A model generated the notes under the pieces. It was not told the origin of the DNA, did not search any database, and saw nothing but the letters and a program-made list of their open reading frames with translations. Below, piece after piece: positions 1 to 10,845 of a DNA stretch of 64,000 nucleotides (position 1 is the first letter of the stretch; every line of letters begins with the position of its first letter). The position numbers and the translations under genes were made by a program. This DNA comes from Diogma glabrata (taxonomy: Eukaryota > Arthropoda > Insecta > Diptera > Cylindrotomidae): NCBI GenBank assembly GCA_963693315.1, contig OY856186.1:381066768-381130767 (forward strand). The letters run 5' to 3'.

Positions 1-209
1 ACAAAATATTGATTTAGTCAAATAAAATAGTTGACTAAATTGATTTAGCACGTTTAGTACAATTTAGCATCAATTGGAACGCAGTCTAAATATAAATTCG
101 GAGTAACAAGAAAATTCTCGGTTAACGGAATTCCATTAGGTAGGACAAGAATTGATTCCACTATTTGGATAACACTCTCAAGTCTCAACAAAAACAATTA
201 AATTTTTTA

Positions 210-464
210 ATAAATTTTTACTCTATTTGAGTTTTTTATTAAGAAAACTTTCTGTTTTATGTTGTGATATATTTAATTTATTTTTTATTATTTTTTAGAC
301 AACTAGTTTCAAACTTAATATGTTCATCATCAGGTCATTTTTCTGAAACTCGAAGAGAAGTTCGAAACTAGTTATCTAAAAAATAATAAAAAATAAATTA
401 AATATATCACAACATAAAACAGAAAGTTTTCTTAATAAAAAACTCAAATAGAGTAAAAATTTAT
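210..464. repeat. Long hairpin element, about 105-bp arms
   Basis: Arms at about 210-314 and 361-464 are reverse complements with only two mismatches noticed near the inner end. A roughly 46-bp loop contains TCATCATCAGG. The arms are AT-rich and carry no ORF. On the minus strand the loop and inner arm read CTGATGA, a short stem-loop, GAAAC, a short loop and GTC, which matches the layout of a hammerhead ribozyme core (see findings). It is probably a foldback or retroelement-derived terminal repeat. The element family is not identified. Confidence 0.8.
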
Positions 465-473
465 AAAATTTTG

Positions 474-1640
474 TGATAAAGCGTGTAAAAATAAAGTGTA
501 GAAAAAAAAAAAAATTTTTTTTCGAAAAATGTCCACACATAAATTTTTTTACCTTTTCGTCATCATCATTAATACGTTTTTTGATACACTAACAAGTTTT
601 TTTGCATCTCATTTTGCGTAATTTAATCCATTCATTATAAAATTATTCTTGCTTTCTTATTATTTGCTTTATAATTAATTATTCTTGCATTAGTGACTAT
701 TTAAAGAAAAAAAAAAAAAGATAAATATAAAGAAATTATACTTAATATAAAGAAATTATACATTGCGACGGGCACACCATCCGCATAATTCATTGTCTGG
801 TATTTTGATTCTTCATTGTTGAAATAGACATATACTTTAAGCGACGAAAGTTGTTCAAGGTTCTTGCTTTTGTATGTGTAAGTCAGAAATTGTTGTGTTG
901 TCGAAAGCGCGTGTAATTAAAGGCAACCAAATTTATTGCGGTGAGTTATTGGACTCTATTGGTTCCGAGTTTCAGTTATTATAGTCATGCCAATGTGATT
1001 TCGACAAGTTATTGGAGATGTTTCGTTAAAACTTGCCCTTAGCGCTATATCGATCATTGCATCTAGATCATTATTGGATTATTATTAGTATTAGCTATAT
1101 TTTTATCTCTCATAGTCATATTGACCTACATCTGACCATGACTTACATCTGACCTGACCTACATCTGACCTGACATCATCTGACCTACACGAACTGGCAA
1201 GTGATAAGTGAGCATCATTATTGTTTTTCTAATGATATTTTTGCGCGATGAATCGTTTAATATGTCGAAGTTTGAATGATCAATTTGATCTGCTAAATCG
1301 ATTTCTCGTGGATAATTATTTAAAACAAAATCCATAACTAAATGTGCACGTTCATTTCACCCGGGGCTTAATAGTCATATGATAGTAGGTGATAAATGTT
1401 TGCATTGTATCCTATGGACAACATATTGTCCGTAGGTGTATATATATTATACTGGTTGCTAAAAGTTAAATTTTCTCAGACGCCTGCTAAAAAAATTCTT
1501 TTTGGTGAGAAAAAACGATAGCATTTTTTTTTTAAATAAAAAGAACACGTGCCGCAAAATCATCGAAGTTGGTTTTTTGATAAAATTGTAGATTTTTTAA
1601 ATATCTCATGAAATAGGCATTTTTGTTTGTAAATTAATTC
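474..1640. other. AT-rich intergenic stretch, no gene seen
   Basis: No ORF or splice-flanked coding segment was recognised. A short imperfect tandem repeat built on CTACATCTGACCTGAC lies at about 1125-1190. The stretch may be intergenic or an intron of the E2-variant gene, whose upstream exons are not in view. Confidence 0.5.
1125..1190. repeat. Short imperfect tandem repeat
   Basis: Three to four degenerate copies of a roughly 16-bp unit, CTACATCTGACCTGAC, stand in a row. It looks like ordinary minisatellite sequence. Confidence 0.6.
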
Positions 1641-2279
1641 TCTACAAACAGGTTCGTTCTCCTAGTCTTCTTTTGCCTAAAACTTATATTTCTGATGATA
1701 CAGTGTAATTCGCTTATAACGACATTGAAAATGACATCAAAATCCGTCGTTACATCCGAATGTCGTAATATGCGAAGTGCTCAATTTTTTATCAGAATCA
1801 ATTTAATGGCGGGTTAATAAGGCGTCGTATGTTTCTGTAATTGTTGGAGGAGAAAAATTTATGGTATACACAGGTTTATTTTAAATATCTTCTATACGTC
1901 AACGTATACGTTAATATTAGGTAAATTTATAATATCGTCGACAGTATCTTTTAATATGGGCTCTTCATCTGTGAATAAAAATTTATCAGAAATGATAAAA
2001 ACTTCCCAATTTTCATCACTCCTGAAAGAAGTTCTTATCGAGGAGCAAAACTTGGCCTATCCCATTAGTGGAATATCATCATCAGCATCGTAACTCACAG
2101 CGTCTGTATCATCATCATCATCAACTTGCAAGAATTCGGCATGTCTAAGTCAATTGAAATACGACGGTCACTTACTAAAACGATTTCTAGTTGGATAGGA
2201 TCTACCAATTAGAAAGAGTTGTGCTTTGGCCATTGTCATTTCTAACAATTTTTATTAAAAATTCTGTCGATAGTGATTT

Positions 2280-2660
2280 TAAAAGTTTTTATTACACACT
2301 TATCCTTCGTCTGAAGAGCAGATGACGTGTTTAATGGCATAATCACTAATTTAATAAATTTTAGATTTTTCAAGTGAAGATGTGCAGGGCAATTATCCAA
2401 CAGTTAATTTTTCTTTAACTCGGTGTTTCATTTTCTTAAAACATTCAATAATATTAGAAGACATCTAGGCCTTTGATTTTCTGTATTATCCAACGGTAGA
2501 GACTTAATGCTTCTAAATAACCTGGGTGATTTACTTTTTTCTATCACAAGCCATTCATTCGCTCTCAACTTACACATTTTTATTATTTAAATTTTTTTCT
2601 GGAGTAATTTTATAAAACAGACCCGTTTTGTCGACGTTGTAAATTTTATTTGTAGCCGTC
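2280..2660 (-). pseudogene. Tigger/pogo transposase remnant (DDE domain)
   Basis: Read on the minus strand, about 2655-2590 translates as YKIYNVDKTGLFYKITP. This is the first-aspartate block of pogo/Tigger DDE transposases (family form Y-N-x-D-E/K-T-G-L-F-x-K). About 2420-2290 translates as LLDNCPAH followed by LKNLKFIKLVIMPLNTSS, the second-aspartate block with the LPPNTTS-like tail. The two blocks are in the expected order and orientation, but the reading frame between them is not continuous. No N-terminal CENP-B/HTH domain was recognised. The gene is dead. The family call is secure from the motifs and the TIRs. Confidence 0.75.
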
Positions 2661-3183
2661 AAATATTTTCGACTACGCTGATTGTTAGAAATTCGTCACA
2701 TGCACTTCCATCAACACTTGCTCATGCATCAAAAATCCCACCCCGCCATGCACCCAACCGCAATATATGTCTCTTACGGAAGCAAAAAGTTCAGATTTCC
2801 ATACATTTGAATTCAGAATCTAGCGGCGATCCAATTAATTCTGTTTTATTTTGCAATATTGAATAGTTATTGCAACAATTTTTGAATCGTTGTTTAAACT
2901 CTGTCAACAACACTTCGCAAATCTTTCCAATTTTTCTGTTTTATTCCTTGTAATTCAAACGCCTTTTAAATGAAATGTTTGTTTTTCCATATGGTGCTTA
3001 TAGTTTTTTATGAATCAAATCAACATATCAATCATTGCATCCCACCATTTATAAATCAATAGCTTTGAATATTCCACATAACATGTTAAACGTTATCTTT
3101 TACTATACATTCAGAGATTAATACGGTATATTCACGATTAACTAACGAGCAAACCTGAAAACACACATTCTGAATAATGTAAA

Positions 3184-3270
3184 GGGAAAGTGATCTCCGT
3201 CGAGAATCGAAACAGGCTTCCTTGGTTTACAAGGCTACCTAGCGCCTTATCAACTGAGCTAAAACTGCCA
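3184..3270 (-). repeat. tRNA-Thr-like SINE head or tRNA pseudogene
   Basis: On the minus strand there is a tRNA-like block: GGCAGTT, box A TAGCTCAGTTGATAAGG, an anticodon region with CTTGTAAAC (anticodon TGT, threonine), and box B GTTTCGATTC. The acceptor 3' strand does not pair, so it is not a functional tRNA. It lies inside the Tigger element. A related block is at 61681-61760. A tRNA-derived SINE family is the likely source. Confidence 0.4.
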
Positions 3271-3876
3271 CAATGTAAACCAAACCACCAAAATGGAGAG
3301 ATATAGAGGATAAAAACTACCAATTGTGATTGATAAATCACATTTTTCCTCATATCACGTTTTTATTTTTGAACTTATCGGTCGCAATAAACGAACAATC
3401 TGTACAAATTTTATTGCAAAATTGGTCGCTATATCAGAAATGTCGTTATAACTGAAGTCGTTTTAAGCGAATATTTTTATATAAGAACAAAGGCAAGTTC
3501 AACCATTACTTTGATTTTATGACGCTATAGGCGAAATGTCGTTATAACCGAGGGCGTTATAAGTGAATTTCACTGTATTTTGAAAAAAAACTTGTAAATC
3601 TTCGTAACTCATCAAAAACAAATAATAAGGATGACGAAAAAGTACTACATAGTTTTCTTCTTCTGCTGTGGAATAAAATGAATAAAAATATAATCTTGAA
3701 AGCCAAAACAAAATTAGTACTTTTTCGTCAAAATTATCAAAATTATCGTCATTTGTTTTTACGAGTTATAAAGAATTTCGAGTTTTTTTTTTTTTTTTTT
3801 TTTCAAAATATCAGAAATTCGTTTTAGGCAAAAAATGACTAGGACCTTTTTTTTGTAGAGGTACTGCCATTCCGCA

Positions 3877-4250
3877 GTGACGGGTGTTACATTTGTACTC
3901 ATTTAAACTGATATAATTTCCAAATTAGAACAAAAATCTCTGTGTTTTGAATATAATTCAATTCATTTCAATGATTTCTTAAAGTAAAACAAAAACACGT
4001 TAGGAATTACTCAAGCGGTTACATGTGACGGGTGTTACGAGTACTCTTGCAAAATATGCTATCTTGCTGACGAATCATTAGAATTTAGCTAAATTAGAAA
4101 TTTTTGTCGCAAAATTAATAGTTAGGTTGTGAGTTAAAGAATCTTCCGTTCCTATACTCTAAGTATGTTGTGGATATATTACTTTTTATATTTTTCTTTT
4201 ACAATAAAATCTTGTGACGGGTGTTAAAAGATTTGTGACGGGTGTTAGGT
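3877..4250. repeat. Four dispersed copies of GTGACGGGTGTTA
   Basis: The 13-mer GTGACGGGTGTTA occurs at about 3877, 4025, 4214 and 4235, all in the same orientation within 370 bp. The DNA between the copies is not repeated. It may be a decayed coding repeat or a binding-site cluster at the edge of the transposon-derived segment that follows. Confidence 0.6.
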
Positions 4251-4301
4251 GGTAACAACGTCAAGACTCAAGTCCAAGTTTCAAGAACTTGAAAACCGAG
4301 A

Positions 4302-4505
4302 CAAAAAATAGAAGTGTTAACAGCTTTACCATTTTCTATGCCACCACGTCAAATAATGCAAGAATTCGATTGTAACAGATATATGGTTGAACAATCAAAA
4401 CTCGTACTATCAAAAAAAGATGCCATTTCATTACCGAATAAAAAAAGAGGTCCTCAACCATTAAACGCCTATGAACTTTTTACCTGTTATGAACATAAAC
4501 AATAA
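4302..4505 (+). pseudogene. Fragment of a transposon-associated ORF
   Basis: The reading frame around 4314-4505 encodes a 63-residue piece with the layout LTALPFSM, ...CNRYMVEQSKLVL, ...LPNKKRGPQPL. It resembles a conserved block of uncharacterised multi-copy arthropod proteins (an xLTLxPxSW, SxYxxxxAKxL, PxxKxGxxL pattern) that I associate with mobile elements. It lacks any convincing start, neighbours or splice sites, and ends at a stop after about 60 codons. The assignment is by memory of the pattern only. It could also be chance. Confidence 0.3.
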
Positions 4506-5198
4506 AATAATTAAAATAACAAAACCGATGCTTATCTTGACAACAAAAAGAAATAAAAAGGTTGGATGGTCAGTTTTCAAGACGCAAGTCGTCGTTTAAC
4601 CGTATTTAAATTCTGAAGCACATTACAAGAATATTAATTAAAAATAAACAAAAAATATTCTCCTCCTGAAAATTTTAAAAAATGTTAGTAACATATGATG
4701 TACCTTTCATATGTTAAAAAATCCAAAATTTTAAAAATGCACATTTATAAAAAATCGGTTTTGAATTTTTTTACCGTTATTTTTCTAAAAGAAAATGTTC
4801 ATGGTCATATAATGTGAATTACTATTTTGATTAGCTCTGTTTAATACCTATATTTTGCTAGCTATATATCATTAAAATCAGTTTAGTAGTTTTTCCCGTA
4901 GAGCCAGTTCAATACACCAGGGTCGAACAATGTCTTGATTTTTCGTCACCTTGTATCTTAAGACAGGGTTAAAAAAAAAACTAAAAACGCAGAAAATTTT
5001 TTTTATCGATGTCAACGAATTCCAATACCCCAATATACAAAATCAAAACCTCATTTCCAAAATTGCATGTTTTTGGCTGATTTCACGTGTTTCTTGCCAA
5101 TAATGATTTTTGGTCTATATTTTTTTTGCGATAATTTCCAGAAAAATAACCGTAATAAAGTAAATTAGTATATCATTTAATTCTGTTTTTATTTTTAG
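4506..5198. other. Presumed intron sequence upstream of the E2-variant exon
   Basis: No ORF of interest was seen. The stretch ends in a polypyrimidine tract and an AG acceptor at 5197-5198. Because the next exon starts in mid-protein, at least the 3' part must be intron. Confidence 0.6.
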
Positions 5199-5527
5199 AC
5201 TCCTTATGAGAATAGAATATATTCTTTAAAAATTGAATGCGGAGAAGGATATCCAGATGATCCACCACTTTTAAAGTTTTTATCTAAAATAAATATTAAT
5301 TGCATAAATACGAATAATGGATGTGTAAGCAAAATTTTCATATCTGTTCTCTAATATTTATATTATGGTTTTTTTGTTTTGTTTAGATTGATAATAGATT
5401 AGTACCAATGTTAGCAAGATGGAATCGGGATTATACTATAAAGTCATTACTACAAGAAGTTCGAAGGATTATGACCGCTAAAGAAAATTTGAAGCTAGCT
5501 CAACCACCAGAGGGCAGCTGCTTTTAG
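5199..5527 (+). CDS. Ubiquitin-conjugating E2 variant (UEV), last two exons
   Basis: Two exons, 5199-5324 and 5387-5527, are separated by a 62-bp intron with GTAAGC donor and TTTAG acceptor. Together they encode the C-terminal 88 residues of a UBE2V1/UBE2V2 (Uev1A, Mms2) protein. The segment starts at [10 protein letters not shown], continues through the YPDDPP loop, and ends with [10 protein letters not shown]. The HPN motif and active-site cysteine of catalytic E2s are absent, as expected for UEVs, which pair with Ubc13 to build Lys63-linked ubiquitin chains in DNA-damage tolerance and signalling. The usual protein is about 145 residues. The N-terminal half is not found in the window, so the first exons must lie upstream, with a phase-0 junction before TPYEN. 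The frame is open and the splice sites are good, so this looks like a live gene. AATAAA-like signals follow the stop. Confidence 0.93.
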
Positions 5528-6027
5528 TGTTAATAAAATTTTGGTTATGTATCATCAACTGTAAGGTGTTTCGAATGAAATTTTAAAAAAAAGTAATGCT
5601 TAATGTTGAACATATTTTTATATTTTGAATAAGATATATTTAAAATAAAATATGATATATAAAATCGATAAGTAATTTTAATTATTTTCTTAGCTTATTA
5701 AAATTAAAAAATTATAATTATAAACTTGTCGAATAATTGTATATGAGCAAAAGTAAAAACACCTTATGTAAAAAGAATATTATATAATTAATTCAGCTTT
5801 TATCTTATTATATGCATATGATGAATTAACAGTAATAAATTAATTTAAACATTTAATTATTTAAATTATTTGGGTATTAAAATTGTTGCTATTACATTAT
5901 ATTTAAAAATGAGAACAGCTCCACTAATATAAAATAACTACGAGCCACAATGATGGTTAACATTCTTTTACACACTTTCCAATCTGCACAAAACTAATGC
6001 TCTGTTGGTTGCTTTACCATCTAAAAT
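5528..6027. other. 3' flank of the E2-variant gene
   Basis: AT-rich 3' untranslated and intergenic sequence with several AATAAA-like motifs just after the stop (for example near 5533 and 5643). No ORF was seen. Confidence 0.5.
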
Positions 6028-6032
6028 ATAAT

Positions 6033-6310
6033 AGTAGATTCTTGTATGAGTTGAGAATGATGGCAATTCTTCACGACGATGAAGTTTCCCGAAACGAGCG
6101 TAGCGAGTGGAGGGAATCATCCGAGTGAAGAATTGCCATCATCCTATGCGAATACAAGATGCTATTTTATCCACGACTGCAAAATATTTCGATTAATTTC
6201 CGCTTGCTAAAGTTTTTATCACCATATTGAAAAACATGCATCATAGCATAGGAATAGTAGATTCTTGTATGAGCTTAGAATGAAGGTAATTCTTCACGAG
6301 GATGAAGATT
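6033..6310. repeat. Hairpin MITE plus a second half-copy
   Basis: The arm TAGATTCTTGTATGAG...GATGGCAATTCTTCAC (6033-6074) recurs inverted at about 6125-6165, GTGAAGAATTGCCATC...CAAGATGCTA. Between them is a spacer with CGAAACGAGCGTAGCGAG. A second, diverged copy of the left arm begins at about 6249. These look like MITE copies next to the 5' end of the RTE-like LINE. Confidence 0.65.
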
Positions 6311-6528
6311 CCCAAGTGGGCGAGATGGAGAAGTGGATAAGTCAACAACATCACTTACAAGGAGGGTTAAGCAACACTGGGAAGGGTGCCAACTTAAACG
6401 GGTGACCGCTTGGGAACTTCATCAGAAAAAATATGGAAATATGATTGAATCACATTGAAGCAGGAATATCTCGCCCACGGTATGCCAGTAAACCTTATCC
6501 AGCAGCCCTGGAAACTGGCTAGGATTTA

Positions 6529-6966
6529 ATGGCCCAAACACCCGTTAATCCGAAATTCAAAATGATTAAAGAAACGCACACTAGGAAGAAAAAAGAAAAA
6601 ACAACAAACCGGAAAAACAATCAAATATCGACCCTTGGCTATCGCACCCGGACACGAATTGGGAACTGGAACGTCAGAACTCTAACAGAAACATCGAGGC
6701 TAGCACAAGTTGAGAAGGTATTGAATGAATATAAGATCGAAATACTAGGACTCAGTGATGTAAGATGGAAAAACAGTGCGGAATTCACAACAAGCGCAGG
6801 AAACCACTTCATATTCTCTGGTAAAGCCGACACACATGATTCATGAACAAGGTGTAGGAATATTAACAACACCCAAAGCAAACACTACTCGAATGGAAAC
6901 CGATAAGTAGCAGAATAATAACAGCTCGATTTCAGTCGAAAATCAGAAATACAACCATAATTCAGG
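6529..6966 (+). pseudogene. RTE-like LINE endonuclease, N-terminal part
   Basis: From 6529 the frame encodes a basic leader, then the apurinic-type endonuclease block IGNWNVRTL (Asn near residue 47), then LGLSDVRWKN. It stops at 6844-6846 after DTHDS. The next frame continues the domain (EQGVGIL...), so a frameshift lies near 6840, and further damage follows before the insertion at about 6967. In a working element this domain nicks target DNA. The rest of the protein resumes at about 11349. Confidence 0.75.
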
Positions 6967-7684
6967 TATGGTATGATTGAATTTGATCGGAAATTTTTAT
7001 ACGAATCGAAAATCGTAGTTGCTCTTCTCAATTCGTACCGGTCGGTTGTTCGTCATTATTTTAATTTATTAATTTTTTTATTTGTTCGTTTAATGTTTTT
7101 TTTTTTAACTCTTGGATGAGTACAACCTTTGGTTGTACTAAATACATTTTATCTGACGCGAATACAACCTTGTGCTGTATTTAATAGTTATAGTTTAGTG
7201 CTCTAATAGTGTTTTATGTATTTTAATACCTGTGTTTGTGCTATAGTTGAAATCTAAAACATAAAATATTTCGAGCAAAACATTAATTAAATAATTTATA
7301 TAAAGTCTAATAGTTAACGGTACTCCCTTTTATCCATCTCCTTGTATCATATACACATACCAACAACACACAATTCTCATATTTCATAATATAGTTTGTT
7401 TTACAGTTTTTTTTTGTTTTTCAATTTTATTGAATCAAATTTAATTAATCTCATATATATTACAATCACAATGCAATTCAATTACAATTTTAAATTTCTT
7501 TATTTTGTTTAGTGTCTATCATCGCCGGTGGAAAAGTGTGAACTCACATGACCACGAAATTTTTTATGGCCTATGCCAATCTTGTCTTCGTGACTTTTAT
7601 TGTGATATTCTATCCGTTCCTTCTGGTTTTGGTTTTAAACTTTAAATTTTAATTTTACCTTTAATCATTAATTTTCAATATACA

Positions 7685-10600
7685 ATGCCTACTTCTTTTC
7701 CAAACTTCGTAATCGATTCCACCAACATTCAGGGTCTTTCAAAGAACTTTCTGAGCATCCAATACCTTCTCAACCAAAAGAAACCACATCTACTTGCACT
7801 AGGTGAAACACAAGTTTCAAATATCGATAATGCACGATTTAACTGTAGCAATTATTCTCCAGAATTTGCATTTTTTGAACACCGTGGTGTAATGATATAT
7901 ATACGCAATGATGTTAAATATACAAGGCTCCTTCAGTATGAAACAGGTAGTATTTCCGAATTCTGCTTTATCTGGCTCAAAATCGTCGTAAATAAACATG
8001 ACATCTATTTGTGTTATTTATACCGCAGTCCTAATTACCACCATAATCAAACATTGGAAGCATTTAATTCTATTACAGACATGATCGATGACATTTTCAT
8101 CACCGCACCTAATGCAGAAATTATCTTAGCAGGTGATTTCAACGTCCACCACAAAGATTGGTTACGTTTCTCAACCAAAACGTCTTTAGAAGGGCAACAT
8201 GCTAAATTTCTTGCTGATTCAAATCAGCTTACTCAACTAGTAGATAGGCCAACCCATATTCCAAATATTGCCAGCCATTCTTCTAATCTACTTGATCTTT
8301 TCATGACAACTCATTCTGCCAAATATACCTGCTCTGTTGATGCTCCTCTTGGCAGATCAGATCATTGTGTAGTCTCAGCGTATTTCGAAATAAGCCCTCA
8401 ACCATTAAAGCCAAAGTTGTCTCCTCCTCGAAAGGTTTGGCACTACAATAGATGTAATTGGCGGAAACTTAATCAATTTTACAATGAGATCGATTGGCGT
8501 CTGTTTTTGCAAAATAAAAGTGTTAACCAGGCAATTGCTTTGATCACATTCATTATCCTACTGGGTATGAATATGTTTATCCCAACCAGTATTGTGAAAA
8601 GTAAAAAGGGGTCCAAATCCTGGTTTTCTGAAGATTATTATATTGCTAAAACTAACAAAATGTTGGCGTTTGACAAATACCAGACCGATAAATCTCCCAG
8701 CAGTAGATCTCTTTATATCAGGGCTAGAAACAACTGTCATAATGTATTTAAAAAAGCTAAATTTCTTTTTAACTCCCAATGCTAAGCGTAAAATTTTACG
8801 CGCAACTAAAGGTAGCCGGTCATACTGGAACTTTATCCGAGAGGTTGGCAATAACTTTATCAGATCTTCTATTCCACCATTAATGGATAACCAAGGCAAC
8901 CCCGTTATCGAAACCAAAGCGAAGGCAGATCTACTTGCGGCAACTTTTGCTGCTAACTCTGTCGTTGATGATTCTGGTATACATCCGCCCGTCATTCCAC
9001 CTATCCAATCATCAATGAACGAAATTTACTTTCGCCCAAGAATTTTGTGATCAACACTGCTTAATCTAGATCCAAGCAAATCTGCTGGTCCGGACGGTAT
9101 ACCACCTATTGTACTTAAACGGTGCGCTGATACCCTGGTGTATCCACTAATTAGTCTCTTTCATTTATCCCTAAGCTCTGGTCTCTATCCATCAATGTGG
9201 AAACTGACTAATGTTCAACCAGTCCCAAAAAAGGGCAACAAGTCTGACCCATCAAACTATCATCCCATTGCAATAACCTCGATACTAGCTAAAGTTATGG
9301 AAAAGATCATCAATTTTAAACTAATGGCATATCTCGAAAACAACAATCTTCTCCACGACCGCCAATATGGATTCCGTAAAACACGGTCTACTGGTGACAT
9401 CATGTCAGTCCTCACGGAGAAATGGGGTAAAGCAATTCATGACTTTGGTGAGTCTCATATCATTTCCCTTGACATATCCAAGGCGTTTGACAGAGTTTGG
9501 CATCGGGCCCTTAACAACAAATTAAATTCATTTGTGTCTATTAGATTCAAAAGCGATCTATTCCATTTTAACATTTTTTGATGTAGTGATAAAAATTGTG
9601 ATATAATATAACGTAAATTAATTAATATTATAAGAATTGTTAGTTAAATAGTTGATTATAGGTTTGTAAAGAAAACAATGAATCAAATTAAGGAATCCAG
9701 TTGCAAATAAGTTAGAAATTTTAAGTTTTTTTCAGCTAATTCAGAAATGTCAAAAATGGAATAGATCGCTTTTGAATCTAATAGACACATTTGGAGTCTG
9801 CAAGACCTTGATCTGTTGGTTAGAAGATTTTTTATCCCACAGATCGATCAGAGTAGTGCTAGATGGTGCTTTGTCGACTAAATTTCCAATTCAAGCCGGT
9901 GTTCCACAGGGTTCGGTTCTATCACCAACCCTTTTTCTGATCTTTATCAACGATTTGTTATCTATCACCACAAACCCAATATATAGCTTTGCCGACGACA
10001 GTACTATCTTCCATTCCTATTCTTTCAAAAAACAGCCATCTACACTAACTACTAATTGTCATCGTAGAAAAATAGTTGAATCCTTGGATGTAGATCTTGA
10101 ATTAATCCTGGATTGGGGTAAACGGAATCTTGTTACATTTAATGCTATGAAGACGAAGTCGTGCGTTTTGTCCCATAAAACTTCGCTATATAGCTGCAAT
10201 GCAACGTTTTCCAGCCAACCAATAATAAACTCGCCTACGCTTAAGCTGTTGGGTACTAATATCAATCACAAACTAAAATGGCATGATCATATTCTTTCTG
10301 TTGCAAAATTGGGATCCCAACGGCTTGGCTTCCTACGTCGCTGTAAAAGCTTTTTCTCTCCATCTGAAATTGCTACAATCTATAAGGCATATATACGACC
10401 GATCCTTGAATTCGACTCCCATTTATGGGCTGCAGCACCAGATACCTCATTAAATTTTGTTGACAGAGTTCACAGACGTGCTTTGAAACTGATTAATGAT
10501 CCAATGATAACATCGGGTATGGATTCTCTGTATCATAGAAGAGTGGTTGGAGCTCTTACATTATTCTACAGATACTACTACGCTAAATGCTCTAAAGAAG

Positions 10601-10845
10601 TTAATGATTTAATACCACCATTGCGTAGATCTTCACGAGCTACAAGACAATCATCATTTTCCCATAAACATACCTTGGAGGTCTCATATGTGAGAACGTC
10701 CAGCTATAATAACTCCTTTCTTTCTCGTTCCGTTTTCTGGTGGAATCGATTACCAAAAACTGTTTTTCCCGATACATACAATCCCCAAGCTTTTAAATCC
10801 TCAATTCACCAACACTATCGCTCCAGTCCTATCCCAAGCCCTTAA
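7685..10845 (+). pseudogene. Jockey-like LINE polyprotein, interrupted
   Basis: The reading starts at 7685 (MPTSFPNFVID) with an endonuclease domain: GETQVS near residue 40, AGDFNVHHKDW near 150, GRSDHCVVSAYF near 225. There is a frameshift near 8755 and a stop at 9048-9050. Reverse transcriptase blocks follow: SKSAGPDGIPP, RPVPKKG-like, YGFRKTRST, LDISKAFDRVWH. A MITE (9534-9788) then breaks the frame. From 9789 the reading resumes GVCKTL, AGVPQGSVLSP, and F-A-D-D-S in the catalytic position, then the C-terminal tail WWNRLPKTVFP. The protein ends at 10843-10845 and is followed by an A-run (10932-10948). No ORF1 was recognised upstream. The element cannot make a functional protein as it stands. 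Confidence 0.85.
9534..9788. mobile_element. 255-bp MITE with perfect 36-bp TIRs
   Basis: The left end GTGTCTATTAGATTC...(9534-9569) is repeated exactly inverted at the right end (9753-9788, ...GAATCTAATAGACAC). The interior is AT-rich and non-coding. It sits inside the reverse transcriptase of the jockey-like LINE and is flanked by ATTT at 9530-9533 and 9789-9792. Deleting it with one ATTT restores the LINE frame between ...KLNSF and GVCKTL, which confirms the insertion boundaries. Confidence 0.95.

Larger units (their letters stand above)
1701..3575 (-). mobile_element. Tigger/pogo-type DNA transposon (decayed)
   Basis: The ends read CAGTGTAATTCGCTTATAACG on the left and, inverted, CAGTGAAATTCACTTATAACG on the right. 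They are flanked by TA duplications at 1699-1700 and 3576-3577. This is the standard end structure of the pogo/Tigger branch of Tc1-mariner elements. Inside, the minus strand keeps broken pieces of a DDE transposase (see the pseudogene entry). At about 1.9 kb it is shorter than an intact Tigger of roughly 2.5 kb. It is inserted within an older inverted-repeat element. Confidence 0.85.
1641..3861. repeat. Older inverted-repeat element split by a Tigger insertion
   Basis: Sequence just left of the Tigger (about 1641-1698: CTACAAA, CTCCTAGTC, TTTTGCCTAAAAC, ATTTCTGAT) recurs inverted to its right (about 3800-3861: ATCAGAAAT, GTTTTAGGCAAAAAA, GACTAGGAC, TTTGTAGAG). The Tigger therefore appears to sit near the end of an older inverted-repeat element. 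A second, imperfect hairpin fills about 3590-3780, with arms sharing GACGAAAAAGTACTA. No coding sequence was seen outside the Tigger. Confidence 0.55.

Noticed and set aside
3138..3353. 71-codon minus-strand ORF
   Set aside because: It runs through the tRNA-like block inside the Tigger element and has no coding support.
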